A stretch of 64,000 nucleotides of DNA from Nemertoderma westbladi (lineage: Eukaryota; Xenacoelomorpha; Nemertodermatida; Nemertodermatidae), in the NCBI GenBank assembly GCA_032718475.1, contig JAUCBJ010009104.1:1-64000 (forward strand), in the 5' to 3' direction. The notes beneath the pieces were generated by a model. That model saw only the letters and a program-made list of their open reading frames with translations, made no database searches and was not told the DNA's origin. Positions 1 through 11,847 of this stretch are shown in pieces (the first letter of the stretch is position 1; every line of letters starts with the position of its first letter). Made by a program: the position numbers and the translations under genes.

Positions 1-33
1 TTCTTTATTTATTTATTTATTTATTTATTTATT
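1..33. repeat. (TTTA)n microsatellite
   Basis: The first 33 bases are a run of TTTA units. Read on the minus strand it is (TAAA)n, the kind of tail left at the 3' end of many LINEs, so it may be the 3' end of the LINE at 410-3283. A second, less regular TTTA stretch lies at about 344-370, and either could be the true tail. The 300 bases between them hold no open frame I can support and are best read as LINE 3' untranslated sequence. Confidence 0.6.
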
Positions 34-409
34 TCTCCTGGTACCTCGAATTGCACATACTACACAATTTTTTTTTTATTCCTATTTAATACAATTATAA
101 TTAATAACGGTAGCAGAGTGCGCTACTACAGCCGAGCAATAGCAAAAGCTAGTATAGACATTCAACAAATTTTGAGTTAATTCTATTGCAATATTGAATT
201 ACCGTACCTGACTTTGATAACAAGATTAGCATATAGGAGGCACAATCTGCTATAATGGAATAGGTATATTCTTTATTTACGTTTAGTATTTTTTTATTGG
301 TGAAAAGGGTGGGTGACGCATACAGATGAAGAAAAAAATAATATAATTTATTTATTTATTTACTAATTTATTTAATATTTATATAATATATTATTTATTA
401 AAATTAGAT

Positions 410-3283
410 TTATTCAAGCAACAATTTCCTATATTTATGCGAAAACGTAATTTTGTTTTTGAGTTCGCGAATAGCGGACGGAATGTCATTCCAAATCAAT
501 GGGCCTTGATATCTCACAGATCGCTTCGAGGAGTCTAGACGGACAGTAGGTACGTAGTAGTTACCGTGTGTTACAGAACGAGTGAGGTATCTATGGGTAG
601 AAGCAGTTTTTTTTTAAAAGTTCGCCTATGGCACTAGAATTATGTATAATATTACTGTTGATGTCGTGCATAAGTAGGGCTGTTTGGTGCTTTATAACAT
701 TTCTAGTGGTAGAATAGATAGTGATTTGTATAGTGGAAGTGAGGAGGATTGTGTGTGTGAAAAGGTAACGCAACGGACCATTTATTTATTTTTGTTCTTA
801 GGGGTTTTAGTACAGTAGGAAAGGTACTCCCCCATATGATTATACCATAATTGAGATATGGATGTATAAGAGAAAAATATAATTGTCTGAGTATAATCAA
901 TGGAAAAGTGTGCATAAGTTTATAAAAAATGCCGATAGTTCTAGAAATTTTTTTCGTAATAAATTGAATATGGGGCTTCCAAGATAGTCTGTTGTCTACA
1001 TATATTCCTAAGAATTTTGTACATATGGATTTATTTACATTTTGTGAATTAATTTGTAGTGGCGGTGAACGAGAAAGATCTTGAATAGTATTTGAGAAGA
1101 TTGTGTATTCGGTTTTAGATAAGTTTAGTGAGAGGCGATTATCTATAAGCCAGTCAGTCAGTTTATTTAATTCATTATTAGTATCATGTATCAGAGTATT
1201 AATCTGTTTAGCTGACTGTAGGAGAGTAGTATCGTCCGCAAACAGTGTAGTTAGTAGATTAGTGACGTTAGGTAAGTCATTGATGTAAAGGAGGAAGAGT
1301 AGTGGGGATAGGACTCCTCCTTGGGGTACTCCACAAGTTAAGGGCAGTAGCGTAGATGAGTGTCCAGCTAATGAGACGTATTGGAATCTGGAAGTTAGAA
1401 AGCTAGAGATAAGATGCAAAGGAGTTCCTCTGATACCGTAACATTCTAGTTTATTTAATAAAATTTTGTGATTAATCGTATCGAACGCTTTTTTTAGGTC
1501 TATGTATATGGTACAGGTTGATAATTTTTCCTCCAGGGCCTGGTTAATTTTTTCTATAACTGACAATAAAGCGTGAGATGTCGAGGTTTTTCGCCGAAAT
1601 CCATATTGACAGGCAGAGAGAATATTATATTTTGTAAGTTATGATTGCAATTGTGAATTTATTATTTGCTCAAAAAGTTTGCTTAGGACTGGCAAAAGGG
1701 ATATGGGACGATAATTGTTTGGGTCTGTGGGACTGTCAGATTTGAAAATTTGAATAATTTTTGCGATTTTAAGTGAGCTGGGGAAAAAACCACTAGTAAT
1801 TGATAAATTAAATATGTAATTTAAATGGATAGATAGTGGCTTAGCTGCAAGTTGTAATAGCTTGATAGGGAGAGAATCGTTGGATGCCGACTTTGGGTTT
1901 AATTGGAGTATCAAGTATTCTATTTATACAGGAGAAGTTTCAGTAAGAACAAACGAGTTAGATCGATGGTTAGATTGCGAAATATTACGAATGGGAGAGC
2001 GAGGCGAAGACGGAATTTTGTTATCTAATTTTGGTCCTATTGTGTCAAAGTGATCGTTAAATATTGTGGCAATTTTAGAGGCATCCGTAATAATTTCTAA
2101 AGAATTAACCGTTTTTATTGTTAATTGTTTTGGGATGCTTGACTTCCGATTTCTATGCAGGGCAGAGTTTATAATCACCCACGTTTTCCTAATATTATTT
2201 CCACTTTCCTGAAATTTTGTTTGATAGTATAATTTTTCAGCGGCACGCAATGTGGAAGTTAATTTATTACGGTATTTTTTATAAATGTTGTGGCTAGCCT
2301 CAGATGGAGATTTTAGATAATTACGATATAATTTATTTTTCTGTAGGGTGCAAGCTAGAAGAGAATCCGACATCCACGGTTTATCCGGAATTTTATGTTT
2401 TGCCGTTATGTGTTTTGTTGGGACGTGTTTATTGCAAATTTTCTTCAGATTGTCATAAAAAACATTTAATTTTTCAATATTTTCGACCTTTTTATCAGTA
2501 TAAGACCAGTTAGAAGTTAGTTGAATATCGTGAAGAAAGTTTGTGCTATTGAAATTTGAAAAGTCAAATGCCGTATGATGATCAACCTTTTTAAAATAAC
2601 AGGAATAGTTTTGGAGCCAAGTAAAGGTGGGTTGATGGTCTGATGTACCTATTTTTACTTTAAAAGTTCCTGATTTTGATAAACAAGAAGTAACATTTGT
2701 AATTATATGATCTATGATAGATTCAGTTTGAATAGTTGAACCGGTATTATTAGTCCAGGAGCTAATACGAGTAGGTGAATTAATTAATTGTACAAATCCG
2801 TAGCTATTAAGTAAGTTGATATATTCCTTCGGTTTGTCCTTAGGTTTAAGTAAGTCAATATTAGTGTCACCGGCTATTATTACATCATATTTAGTATTAG
2901 CTAAATTTGAGAGAGTTGTATCTAGTAGTTTAGTAAAGTCATCACGATGTATAGCATCAGTTCTATATATAGCCCCTACAATTAGTTGTTTGGTCCGTGG
3001 TCGAGTAATCTCGACCCATGAGGTATCAAGGCCATCAATTTGTAAGTCATTCCGTTCTAGAACATTAATGGTATCATTAACGTAAATTGCAGTGCCACCC
3101 CTATCTAGTTTACCAGTTTTGCGGTTATTTAGAAATGGGTCATGGTAGCCTATTAATTTTAGTAAATCAGTTGATGTATTATCCGTTAAAAATGTTTCGC
3201 TGAAGGTAATTATGTCAAATTTATGGTTAATGGATAATAAAAAATCAACTGTAGTAATATTAATAATATTTTTTTTATGAAAT
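410..3283 (-). pseudogene. LINE (non-LTR retrotransposon) endonuclease-RT, decayed
   Basis: One minus-strand frame runs through most of this stretch and encodes an APE-type endonuclease followed by reverse transcriptase. Endonuclease marks read from the sequence are SETFL (about 3190), GGTAIYV (about 3095), AGDTN (about 2870) and SDHQP (about 2640). RT marks are NYRPISLLPVLSK, QYGFR, DLKKAFDTI (motif A), GVPQGGVLSPLLF (motif B) and FADD (motif C, about 1225). The C-terminal tail ends with IWNDIPSAIREL and a stop at 410-412. The copy is dead: in-frame TAA stops lie at 1924-1926 and 1639-1641, and frameshifts occur near 775, 690 and 600. The endonuclease part contains no in-frame ATG and is cut at about 3283 by a stop, so the copy is also 5'-truncated. 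The family looks Jockey/CR1-like in its RT motifs; the exact clade is not settled. Confidence 0.88.
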
Positions 3284-3772
3284 TGTCAACTTCAAAACCC
3301 TACTACCTCTACAATTTTTGAGCAATTAGTCTGAAACTTTCTGTGGGTGTCTACATAGCCACCCTGCATAAAACTATCAGAGAACTTTTCGAAATTATTT
3401 GTTAATAAAATTTAATACTATTTATAACAAACCTAAAAATTAGGCATAAATTTGCAGCGCCATCTAGCGGTGCAGAATTATTGTTAAAAAATTTCGCCTG
3501 ATAGTTATGTTGCCCCATCTTTGATCTATCATATAAAAAACTTTCATGTGATTAGATTCAAAACTGTAAAAGCCTTTGGGTTTTAAGCGCATTCAAGTTT
3601 TTTTTGTTGTTAACTTGTATTAACTAATATTAAATAGCGAAAAATAAAAATTTTCTAACCTGTCATGTAGAAGAATAGCATCTTAGGCACCTATATTCCA
3701 AATTATAGCCAAAACCAAACAATTTTGAAACGCTGAGAGTGATAAATCGAAGAGTTGTCCGAAAATGGTGTA
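3284..3772. other. AT-rich non-coding stretch, nothing recognised
   Basis: I see no open frame, RNA gene or clear repeat structure here. It separates the LINE from the poly-C run and the tRNA-like repeat. Confidence 0.5.
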
Positions 3773-3790
3773 CCCCCCCCCCCCCCCCCC
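3773..3790 (+). repeat. poly-C run (18 C)
   Basis: An uninterrupted run of 18 cytosines sits directly before the repeat that begins TTAAGTAGC. Three more long C runs occur in the window (30772, 31197, 52177). The minus strand is poly-G and could form G-quadruplex. The run length may be unreliable in the assembly. Confidence 0.9.
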
Positions 3791-3997
3791 TTAAGTAGCA
3801 TTTGTAGTGTAACGTAAAATCTTTCTAAAATCCGACGTATTTTGATTAAATTACAGTAACGTAATATGCCTATTCATATTGGTACACATTAATCCATAGG
3901 TGACTCTATTGGCGCAGTGGTCAGATGGTTAAGGCATTGGTTACATTACAGGTAGGTTACGAGTTCGAATCCCAGTCGGGAAATTTGCATTTTGGGC
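3791..3997 (+). repeat. 207-bp repeat with tRNA-like pol III boxes, copy 1 (5' LTR remnant of element A)
   Basis: This 207-bp segment is nearly identical to 28494-28700 inside the 3' LTR of element A. Its 3' half carries a tRNA-like stretch: an A-box-like TGGCGCAGTGG at about 3910 and a B-box-like GAGTTCGAATCCC at about 3961. The T stem does not pair properly, so this is not a functional tRNA but resembles the head of a tRNA-derived SINE or a tRNA-like piece of LTR U3. Because 8252-9741 matches the next part of the same LTR, I read 3791-3997 as the 5' portion of an interrupted 5' LTR. A separate SINE inserted at both places is the alternative. Confidence 0.6.
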
Positions 3998-4373
3998 GTT
4001 GGAAGATTGTTGGAAGGTTTTTTGATAAATGTAAAGAACACATAAAGCACGATTTAAAGATAGGCTCCCCTCCATCCACCATAATAAAAACAAACACTCC
4101 CGCCACCAGATTCACAAAGGGACTAAAATTCCCAGTCATTGCAGTCCAGTGAACCTTAGACCCTCCCTAGGTACCTACACCAGGAATGTGGGCCTCCACC
4201 ACCACACATCGGATGCCAGTCTCCCCCAGGGACTGGTAGGTCCATCTGGACACGAGCACCCCTGAGGCACATCAGAGCGGAACGCTGCAGGGCAAAACCT
4301 AACCGGGTTCTGATGAGCTAGAACGAAGGAACAGAAACCGGAGTGTTCAATTTCATTTATCCGCTCTTCGTAT
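3998..4373. other. Non-coding flank of the inserted RT pseudogene
   Basis: This lies between the tRNA-like repeat and the last codon of the minus-strand RT pseudogene. No gene or repeat is recognised. It is probably the 3' flank or untranslated part of the inserted RT unit, since it is absent from the matching place in the 3' LTR of element A. Confidence 0.4.
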
Positions 4374-4849
4374 TTACAGCGCTTTTCCCCCTCGTGCTTC
4401 TGGTAGGCCGAATTCTGGTGTTGTTCTCGCTAAGTAGTTTAGCTTAGGCTGCAGCCCGTATATTAGGCAACTTTAGGTGGGATGAGGTGCTGTGTTAGCG
4501 AAGTCGTTAAGCCGGGTTAACTGTTTGCAGAGTTGATCAACCCGCTTGGCTATGTATTCTTTACAAGCGCGCTGAGAACCGATGACGGAACCCAAAACTC
4601 TGTGGCCATCTGTTATTTGGATACCTGTTCCTTCAAATATCTGCTCTGCAGTGGATCAGTGTTCATCTTTTACTATAAGAAAGGACTTTGAGGCATTCGG
4701 GAAATATCTGTATCCAGGTCCGATTTTACAAACCGTTTCCCAATAAATCCTTAGTTCTTTGAGACGACCAGCAACGTTGCCATCATCGGCATACCATTTT
4801 TGAAGCAGATGATTGTCTTGTGAGTTCAGGTTCGTTACCCCCGGGTTTA

Positions 4850-5765
4850 TTGTGAATTCCAAGTTGGGTGAATGTCCCCTTACTGTGCCTGCTGGGTTCT
4901 CCGGGTGGAGGGATTGTCCCCTCTCTGGGTCAAGTGGGTTCCCTGGATCTACCAAGTTCCCTGGGTTAGATGGGTGCCCCCTCCATGGTTCTATTAGGAT
5001 CCCTATGTTGGGTGGTCGTTCCCTCCCTAGTTCCAGCGAGTTTCCGGAGTTGGGTGGTTGTCCCAGCCCTATTCCTAGCGGGTTCCCTGGATTCAGTGGG
5101 AATCCCTTCCCTGTTTCCAGTAGGTTCCAATGTGTTGAGTGCATATCCCCTCCCTGGATCCGTCAAGTTCCCTGGGTTAAGTGGATGTCCTTTCCTTGGA
5201 TCCATCTGGTTCCCTGGATTGGGTTGGTGTCCCCTCCCTAGTGTGATCAGGTTGGGTGGGTGTCCCCTCTCTGGATCTGTCGAGTTCCCTGGGTTGGGTG
5301 GATGTCCCCTCACTCATTCTACAAGGTCCCCTGTGATGGGTGGGTGTCCCCTCCCTGGATCCGTCGAGTACCCTGGGTTGAGTGGATGTCCTCTCCCTGG
5401 TTCTAGACGGTCCCCTGTGATGGGTGGGTGTCCCATCCCTGGTTCTAGGTCCCCTGTGATGGGTGGGTGTCCCCTCCCTGTAACCGTCGAGTTCTCTGTA
5501 ACCGTCGAGTTCTCTGTGTTGAGTGGATGTCCCCTCCCTGTTTCTAGATTGTCCCTTGAGATGGGTGGATGTCCCCTCCCTGGTTCTAGGCGGTCCCCGG
5601 TGGTGGGTGGGTGTTCCCTCAGTGTGTCCAGCGGGTTCCCTGAGTTGGGTGGGTGTGGGTGTCCTGTCCCCCTCCCTGGATCTATCGGGTACCCTGAGTT
5701 GGGTGGGTGTCCCCTCCCTGAGTTAACTGGATGCATCCACATGGCTGTGGGATCCCCAGAGTTTG
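4850..5765 (-). repeat. ~42-bp coding minisatellite inside RT
   Basis: About 20 diverged copies of a roughly 42-bp unit encode, on the minus strand, variants of GRGHPPITGDRLEP (14 residues). Unit length varies, so the frame shifts within the array. The array lies between RT motifs B and C, positions that are normally well under 100 residues apart. Confidence 0.85.
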
Positions 5766-7139
5766 GTGGGATTTCTCCCTCTAGCTCTGAAGATTGTCCG
5801 ACCAGTCCAAGCGCCCGAACCATTGGCGTAATACCAGAGGCATACATAGCTAAGGCGAGTGGGTCGCCCTGAGTTGTTCCCTCCTCTGACAACATAACAT
5901 CCCCGTCAATGAACAAATGCACTGGCTCCCGGTATGTGTTGGTGAGGATAATTGATAGAGCAGGACATATCGCATGGGTATTCAATAGAGTGAGTTGGCG
6001 ATTTAGTGCATTGAACGCATTTGTTGCGTCCAAAAGGAGGATACCTTCACACTCAGGTTTCCCAAAGTAATCCCGCAATGAGTGTATGGTGTGTTCAATC
6101 CCGCCAAGCTGACTGACACACAGCTGCGTGTTGCCTGCAATTTTCTCGAGGTCTAGCCATACACAATTCATGACCGCCTTTCCCACTATTCTCCTTAACA
6201 CCTCCCCTACATGGATGTGACGAACACCCAGTTGCTTATCTATTGCCACTAACCTACAGGCATTAAAGGCCAGGAGGCTTTGGGGATCAATATATTCCTT
6301 CACAAGGTGCTTGGCAATGGCCACTATCGCATTCCTAATGTCCGTAGAAGTGGTACCAAAAGCAGTGAGCATACGCCTCCAACTGTCCGCATCCATACCA
6401 GACGGCCCTTCCGAACCATGGGTATGGAGTGCTGCAGACAAAACGGATTCGCCATAAATTCCATCAAAAACAGCTGGATGGAAACAAAGGCTATCGCACC
6501 ACATACTATCGATAAGAGCTGGGTCGATTGTTCCAGGACTCGGGTGCTTCTCCTTCAGAATTTCCTTCACAGTCGTATCTCCTTTATCAGTGTTAACGAT
6601 ATCAGAGAGACCCATAGACGAACCGCCATAAAGGTTCTCGAGGATATCGATTGCGGCAGCAATGCGACCTGTCGACATTCTCGCAATGAAATCCTTCCTA
6701 TGTTTATCTGCGTCCCTTCTAGATCCAGGGCCATTTGTCCGTCTAGCCTGAAGAGCCCTTCCTTCCAGAAGGAGCTGTTCGAGCTCCCCAGCTTCCCATA
6801 GGTCCAGTCTTCTACGCAAAGTAACACTTATACTGCCAGAGCAGTTGGACTTCCGGCCTGCCGCTTGTAACAGTAGTTTTGGAGCAACCATGATACCCAT
6901 CATTGCTATTCCTGCCAAACTAGTACTTTCTGCAAATGCTTTAAGGACTTTTGTTATCATGCAGATAAACTGACGCTCGATCTTAGTTCTAGGAATTTCG
7001 AAAAGGTTTGGACTCCAATGAACCACCTCATCATAGGCTTTTCGGAGCCCAGTTTCAAAAACCTCGCCTGGGATGCCTTCCCAACTAAAACTCAGGCAGC
7101 GAGGTTGATAAGGTGGAAGTGTTGGCACTGGGGTGCCAG

Positions 7140-7790
7140 AGCCGGATGCCGTAGACAGCGAGGCGCCATTTCCGCCCCTGTAGACGACGTGGCGCCATTC
7201 CCGGACCCCGTAGACAACGAGGCGTTAATGCCGAACCCCATAGAAAGTGAGACACCATTGCTGGACCCCGTAGACATCGAGGCGCCATTGCCGGACCCCG
7301 TAAACAATGAGGCGCCATTGCCGGACCCCTTAGACAACGAGGCACCATTGTCGGACCACATAGACAACGAGGCACCGTTGATGGACCCCGCAGAAAGCGA
7401 GGCGCCATTGCTGGACCCCGGGGACAACGAGGCGCCATTGCCGGACCCCGTAGACAATGAGGCATAAATTGGCGGACCCCGTAGAAAGCGATACGTCATT
7501 GCCGGACCCCGTAGACAACGGGACGCCATTGCCGGACCCCATAGACAACGAGGCGCCATTGCCGGGCCCCGTGGACAGCGAGGCACCTTTGCAGGACCCC
7601 GTAGTCAACAAGGAACCTTTGCCGGACCCCGTAGCCAACGAGGCGCCATTGTCGGGCTCCATAGACAACGAGGCGCCATTGCCAGACCCTGTAGACACCG
7701 AGGCGCCAATGCTGAATGCCGTAGACAATGAGACGCCATTACCGGACGCCGTAGACAACGAGAAGCCAATGCCGGATGCTGTCAGGGTAT
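7140..7790 (-). repeat. 30-bp coding minisatellite upstream of RT
   Basis: Roughly 21 copies of a 30-bp unit are visible. On the minus strand one frame reads GNGASLSTGS. On the plus strand one frame reads DPVDNEAPLP, which is probably incidental because a 30-bp unit without stops is open in several frames. The array separates the N-terminal piece of the RT pseudogene (about 7860-8087) from its RT domain (7128 downward). Confidence 0.9.
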
Positions 7791-8087
7791 CATCTAACTC
7801 ATCAGCCACCAGCGTGTCATCCTCATGATCTGCCTCGTCCGAAAGTTGATCCACTCGCTGAGACAGGAAAATCGGAGGTGGATAAACAACATCGACACGA
7901 ATGGGCAGTGGCTGCGAGGCTGATAATGACTGCGGTTGCTGGTTCCCCCCCGAGTTCTCACACCGACCACTCCTGCCGGGGGCGCAGCTGGTGCAAAGGA
8001 TGCTTGACTTAGCATAATTGCACGTTTTGCTTCTTGCATCCGCAGCACGGCGCCATCACCCGATTCTCCAAACGTGACGTTGCCCAA

Positions 8088-8251
8088 TCAATCAATGTCG
8101 ATCAAACGCACGATATTGGCTATAATGGCCTGGCACAGCAATGGACAGGTTATAGTAGTCAGCAGTCAGCAGTAGGACAGTATACCAAACACTCACCGAC
8201 ATCACTAGATTAATGGACTCGGAAAGGTACAGTAGGTTCACATAGTAGGTT
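8088..8251. other. Upstream flank of the RT pseudogene
   Basis: This short stretch lies between the first ATG of the minus-strand RT gene (8087) and the point where LTR homology resumes (8252). It may hold the promoter of the inserted RT unit. No motif is firm. Confidence 0.3.
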
Positions 8252-9741
8252 CCTTATCTTCACATTACCTAGATTTAGATTTGTTAGTTTCTTGTTAAAT
8301 CTTACGTAAATTTGTTTGATAAATCTTTTGTAAATTACTCAAATATACTGTAAACTTTGAACATGTATATTTCATCTTGTCCACCTTTGGGACAGCCAAA
8401 CATTTGGGAGATGGCTGCCTAAACCATTAGGCCGTCAGCAACGCAGAGAAAGATGTCCACAACATGCTAAGCGCCCACATTAGATTTGCCCGCGCGCCCG
8501 TTCGAAGCATGCCTCCTTGCCATACAGCGCCCACTTCAGAGGAAGGTAAGACTTTGTTTGACGCCCTTGCCCGCAGTAAGACCTATAGATCAGGGTAAGC
8601 GTGACGCCATCCTGGGATGCCGTAAAATTTAGGATCGAATATTTTAGACTTAGACAGGAGCAAACAAGCAAAATCCTCGGATTAACCTGTATCTCCTACA
8701 AATGTGAACTATTGCTGTTCGTCAGTACGCGCAAGTACACTTTAGGTGCAGACAGCACAAGTTCCATAATTTGGTGATTTGCAGTACTGACAGCTCTGTA
8801 CCGGTTCACTTTATAGTTTATACATTTGCCTGCCCCTGTAATATTTGATCAGGCAAGGAGCAGCTTTCTGCTACCGGCACATGCTTGGCCTAGGGAGGTT
8901 ACTAATATCCTACCGCGCCTTGCCACGTACTGATAGGTATTGCTGCTAACCACCGCAACAACAAAATTCTAGAATCAAATTTGTATACCAGAGCTAACGT
9001 ACGGTAGCAATTAACAACTATTTCTTATCTTACAACCAGAATCTTGTATTTGTGCTGATCACGGGTGTAGTTACTAATACCGTAATTGCCCGGTTGAGTT
9101 GTGGATAGGAAGGAGAGAGCTTTGATGTCATTTTCTAAGTATCACGCCCTACAGAGCGCGACTAGCTTATTTTAGTAGCTAGTTCCTGGTATTGTTTTTG
9201 GTCAGAAATCACCGAAACCTAGTACGACGGCGATACACCAAAATTGTTTTATTCGTAACACACACACGTCCTAAAACATACATACTCCCCTTCGAGACCT
9301 GCTAGCTACTAGCTTACTTTAGGTTACCTTTCAATAGGATTTATTCTGCAGTTCTACCATTCATATTTGTAATTTTAGGAGATATTTAGTATTTAGTTTT
9401 ACGGCAAGTATTTTAGATGGCATGCACCCTTTTGACTGCTTTGCCCCTGTCAGCAGTATCGTTACTTTAGGTACTACCCCCCTTTGACTGCTACCGCTTG
9501 TTAGTAGTATTGTTACGCAAGTCTGTTAATCCACTAGCTCATATATATACCATATAAATCACCAGGCTCCATTCCTCGCCAGTAGTAGTTTGCATATTTA
9601 GTATCTGTTTATTTAGACACCCTGGACTGGGATTTATTGTCAGATACTGTACAAGCCCGTATACCAGTATACACTACTAGATCTTACAGTAAGATACATC
9701 ATTACTAGGATCCGGTAAGCGGTATACTACTGGACTTTTCA
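8252..9741 (+). mobile_element. Element A 5' LTR, 3' portion
   Basis: This 1.49-kb segment matches 28894-30590 in the 3' LTR, with scattered substitutions and a gap where the 3' copy has about 190 extra bases (30210-30408). It ends ACTTTTCA at 9741, the same terminus as the 3' LTR (30590). The portion corresponding to 28701-28893, which in the 3' LTR holds CCAAT and TATATAA promoter boxes, is missing here and replaced by the RT insertion. This LTR is therefore probably unable to start transcription in the normal way. The last 343 bases (9399-9741) are included in the tandem 4.05-kb unit that follows. Confidence 0.8.
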
Positions 9742-10506
9742 GTAGGAGATATATATATATAAATATATATTATTAGCTATTGTAAAGGTAGGAAGATATT
9801 TTACAATTTAAAATTAGTAAAGTTAGTAATTTGTAGAACGTCCCCTGCCAGTAGGCCTTAAGGGTAGTTTTATTCGTATTTGGCTTGCTATAAATAGTTA
9901 GTTAGTTTGTAATTATTTGTTTTACGCCATGTGTATGCGGTGTTACTTTCGGTACTTGAAAAGGTACATAGGGTTTAAAGACCAAGTTGTATCGGTACCT
10001 AGGAAGAATTTTCGTAGAGTAGAAGTAAAACTCTCACCTTCCACCTTTCAGGACTCAAGGACTCATTTCTGGACCGCTTCGAGGGATTAGACTGCTTTTC
10101 GCAAAGTTTGGGAGACACAAAATTCGTCCGCGACGCCGAAAATGGAATAACCCACGTCCGGTTTGTATTTGGAAATTTGTACGACTGGAACATCAAAGGA
10201 GTGTAAGTTTTACGACTCGTGTCGTTCAAACTTAAGAGCACAGTAGTACTCAAAATTTGTGGGTTCCACTGTCTAATTAGTAGTGTTGTTGGTACTTATT
10301 TTCCCATTAGACGTTGCTGTTTTGCCTATTATTTGTACTTGTTGATCTACATTTTGGTACCGTATACCGTTATCTCACTAATTCGTACAAATTTAGCCGG
10401 TAGGCTAGATTATTATATTTTATTATGTACCTTTGATTTTATTTGTACCGGTTAGGGTATATATATAGTATATATATACCAAGGTAAGTCTGACATTTTT
10501 GACATT

Positions 10507-11274
10507 TTGACATTTCGGCATTCTGATACTTTGACATTTTATTATCCGTACTTGACATATATAATAGACTTGAGTGATACACCACATTCGACTCGATACC
10601 GACCTACCGACTATGACTCGTGTGACCCGGACAGATCGACAGTAGATGAACCGAGAAGGAGAACCCGAGATTCTACCAATGTCACACCGCGTGCATCGCC
10701 GGCACTGCGAATGGAAATACCGGAAGCCGCAACGTGTGGCGACGGCAGAATCGAAGATTTCCTTACCGTCCTGCAGACCAGATCACGGGAACTGGACATG
10801 GTAAGTTCAACTGGAAGCTAGGAGAACATTATTAGGAGTATAGGAGGACACATGGCCCAGATTACTCAAAACTTGGGAGAAGGTTTTCGCGTTTTACGCG
10901 AGTTAACCACCCTGATGTCGAGATATGAGTTCTACACCTCACAGGTAAGGATAGAAAGTAGGGTACATGCCTCCGTAGATAAACTTAAAGGTTTATATGA
11001 ACTTGCAGAGTTGCGTGGTGACAACTTTACTCAGGTAAAGATAATAGATAAGTTGGTAAGTGCGAGGGAAAGCCTCATTCAGTTTAAGTCGGTTATAGGA
11101 TCGACTCAGCAAGAACAACTCGACCAACTGATGTGTGAGTCAGTTTTGGACGCGTTGTTACAACCCGAAGAGGAAGAAGAACTATACTGCCTGGATGGGA
11201 GGTTAGGGATGCTCACCAATTTTCTTCATAGATGCGGCGTACCGATCGAAGAACTGGAAGTCGAAAAGTTCTAA
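10507..11274 (+). pseudogene. Element A gag, N-terminal part, copy 1
   Basis: The frame encodes a hydrophilic protein of about 255 residues matching copy 2, but a TAG at 10819-10821 (CAG in copy 2) interrupts it after about 104 residues. It follows the LTR and leader and precedes a coiled-coil alanine-rich block, an arrangement also seen in the gag of element B. I therefore call it gag by position and character. There is no direct sequence hallmark such as a zinc knuckle in this part. Confidence 0.65.
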
Positions 11275-11847
11275 CTATGGAATGCTCGCGAGCCTACCAA
11301 ATTCCACAACTGGATAGATCGTTCGTTAGTGTACGGAGCGACGTTGGCGACGTTATTAGGACAGCGTCTGTAATTACTCAACAACAACAGGAGGTCGCAC
11401 GCCGGCAACAAGTCGCTGAGGAAGAAACGCAACAGCAGTTGGCAGAGATAGCGGCTGAAGGAGAAAGACAGCGCAGAGAAGATGTAGAAAAATTTGCGAA
11501 ACTCCAGGCTCAAGACAAATTTGAAGCATCGGAGATTAGAGGAAGATTTAGCGCGAGAAGCGGCCGTGGCGGCAGCAGCCGATGAGTTAGTACGACAGGC
11601 GGCAGCTGACGAGTTAGCACGACAGGCGGCGGTAAACGCAGACGAGTTAGCACAACAGGCAGCAGCTGACGAGTTAGCACGAGTTGCGGTGGTAAATGCA
11701 GCCGAGTTAGCACGGAAGAAAGCAGCATCCCACGCTCATGCCAAGTTGGAGGCGCGACAAATAAACGCTCGTTTAGCTATACAGGAAGCGGAGTTAGCGG
11801 CACAACAACAGGTGGCCGATCGACACGAAAGGGAGGTGCAGCTCTAG
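11232..11847 (+). pseudogene. Element A gag coiled-coil block, copy 1
   Basis: Two overlapping frames (11232-11585 and 11494-11847) encode Gln/Glu-rich and then Ala-rich sequence with repeats such as DELARQAA, predicted by eye to be coiled coil. The two frames are joined into one in copy 3, where the local sequence is one base shorter near 19602, so copies 1 and 2 carry a frameshift. A TAG at 11845-11847 follows, and gag-like sequence continues beyond it in the same frame. Coding character continues in another frame to about 12120, where the AT-rich block begins. One copy of the GRLASLP-type near-palindrome lies at 11279-11298. Confidence 0.6.

Larger units (their letters stand above)
4374..8087 (-). 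pseudogene. Reverse transcriptase of the TTQGDP type, expanded by two minisatellites
   Basis: The N-terminal part starts with MGNVTFGESGDG (8087) and passes into a decapeptide repeat (7790-7140). The main open frame, 7128-5314, carries RT motif A (LLLDATNAFN, about 6012-6035) and motif B (EEGTTQGDPLALAMYA, about 5850-5890). It then runs into a 42-bp coding minisatellite. Motif C, KWYADD, appears only at 4782-4793 in a shifted frame, followed by YFPNASKSFLIVK and a thumb-like region ending in a stop at 4374-4376. Stops at 4656-4658 and 4473-4475, plus frame drift in the repeats, make this a pseudogene. From memory, RTs with this motif B are common in cnidarian and echinoderm genomes; I cannot assign a retroelement class. 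No endonuclease, integrase or tyrosine recombinase is visible alongside. Confidence 0.75.

Noticed and set aside
2816-3085. Plus-strand 89-codon protein
   Set aside because: It is the antisense of the LINE endonuclease domain, which shows clear motifs on the minus strand.
3900-3985. A functional tRNA gene
   Set aside because: A and B boxes are present, but T and acceptor stems do not pair and the sequence lies within a longer repeat found twice. It fits a tRNA-derived repeat better.
4813-5872. Plus-strand open frames through the 42-bp minisatellite
   Set aside because: They mirror the minus-strand repeat inside the RT pseudogene and contain no independent domain.
7140-7790. CRISPR array
   Set aside because: Repeats are directly tandem with no spacers and the DNA is eukaryotic.
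7018-7828. Plus-strand protein of DPVDNEAPLP repeats
   Set aside because: The 30-bp repeat is open in several frames on both strands. The RT domain and N-terminal pieces are on the minus strand, so the plus-strand frame is a by-product.
10219-10455. Small hydrophobic protein in the element A leader, present in all three units
   Set aside because: It begins at GTG and lies in untranslated leader, and its conservation is explained by recent duplication.
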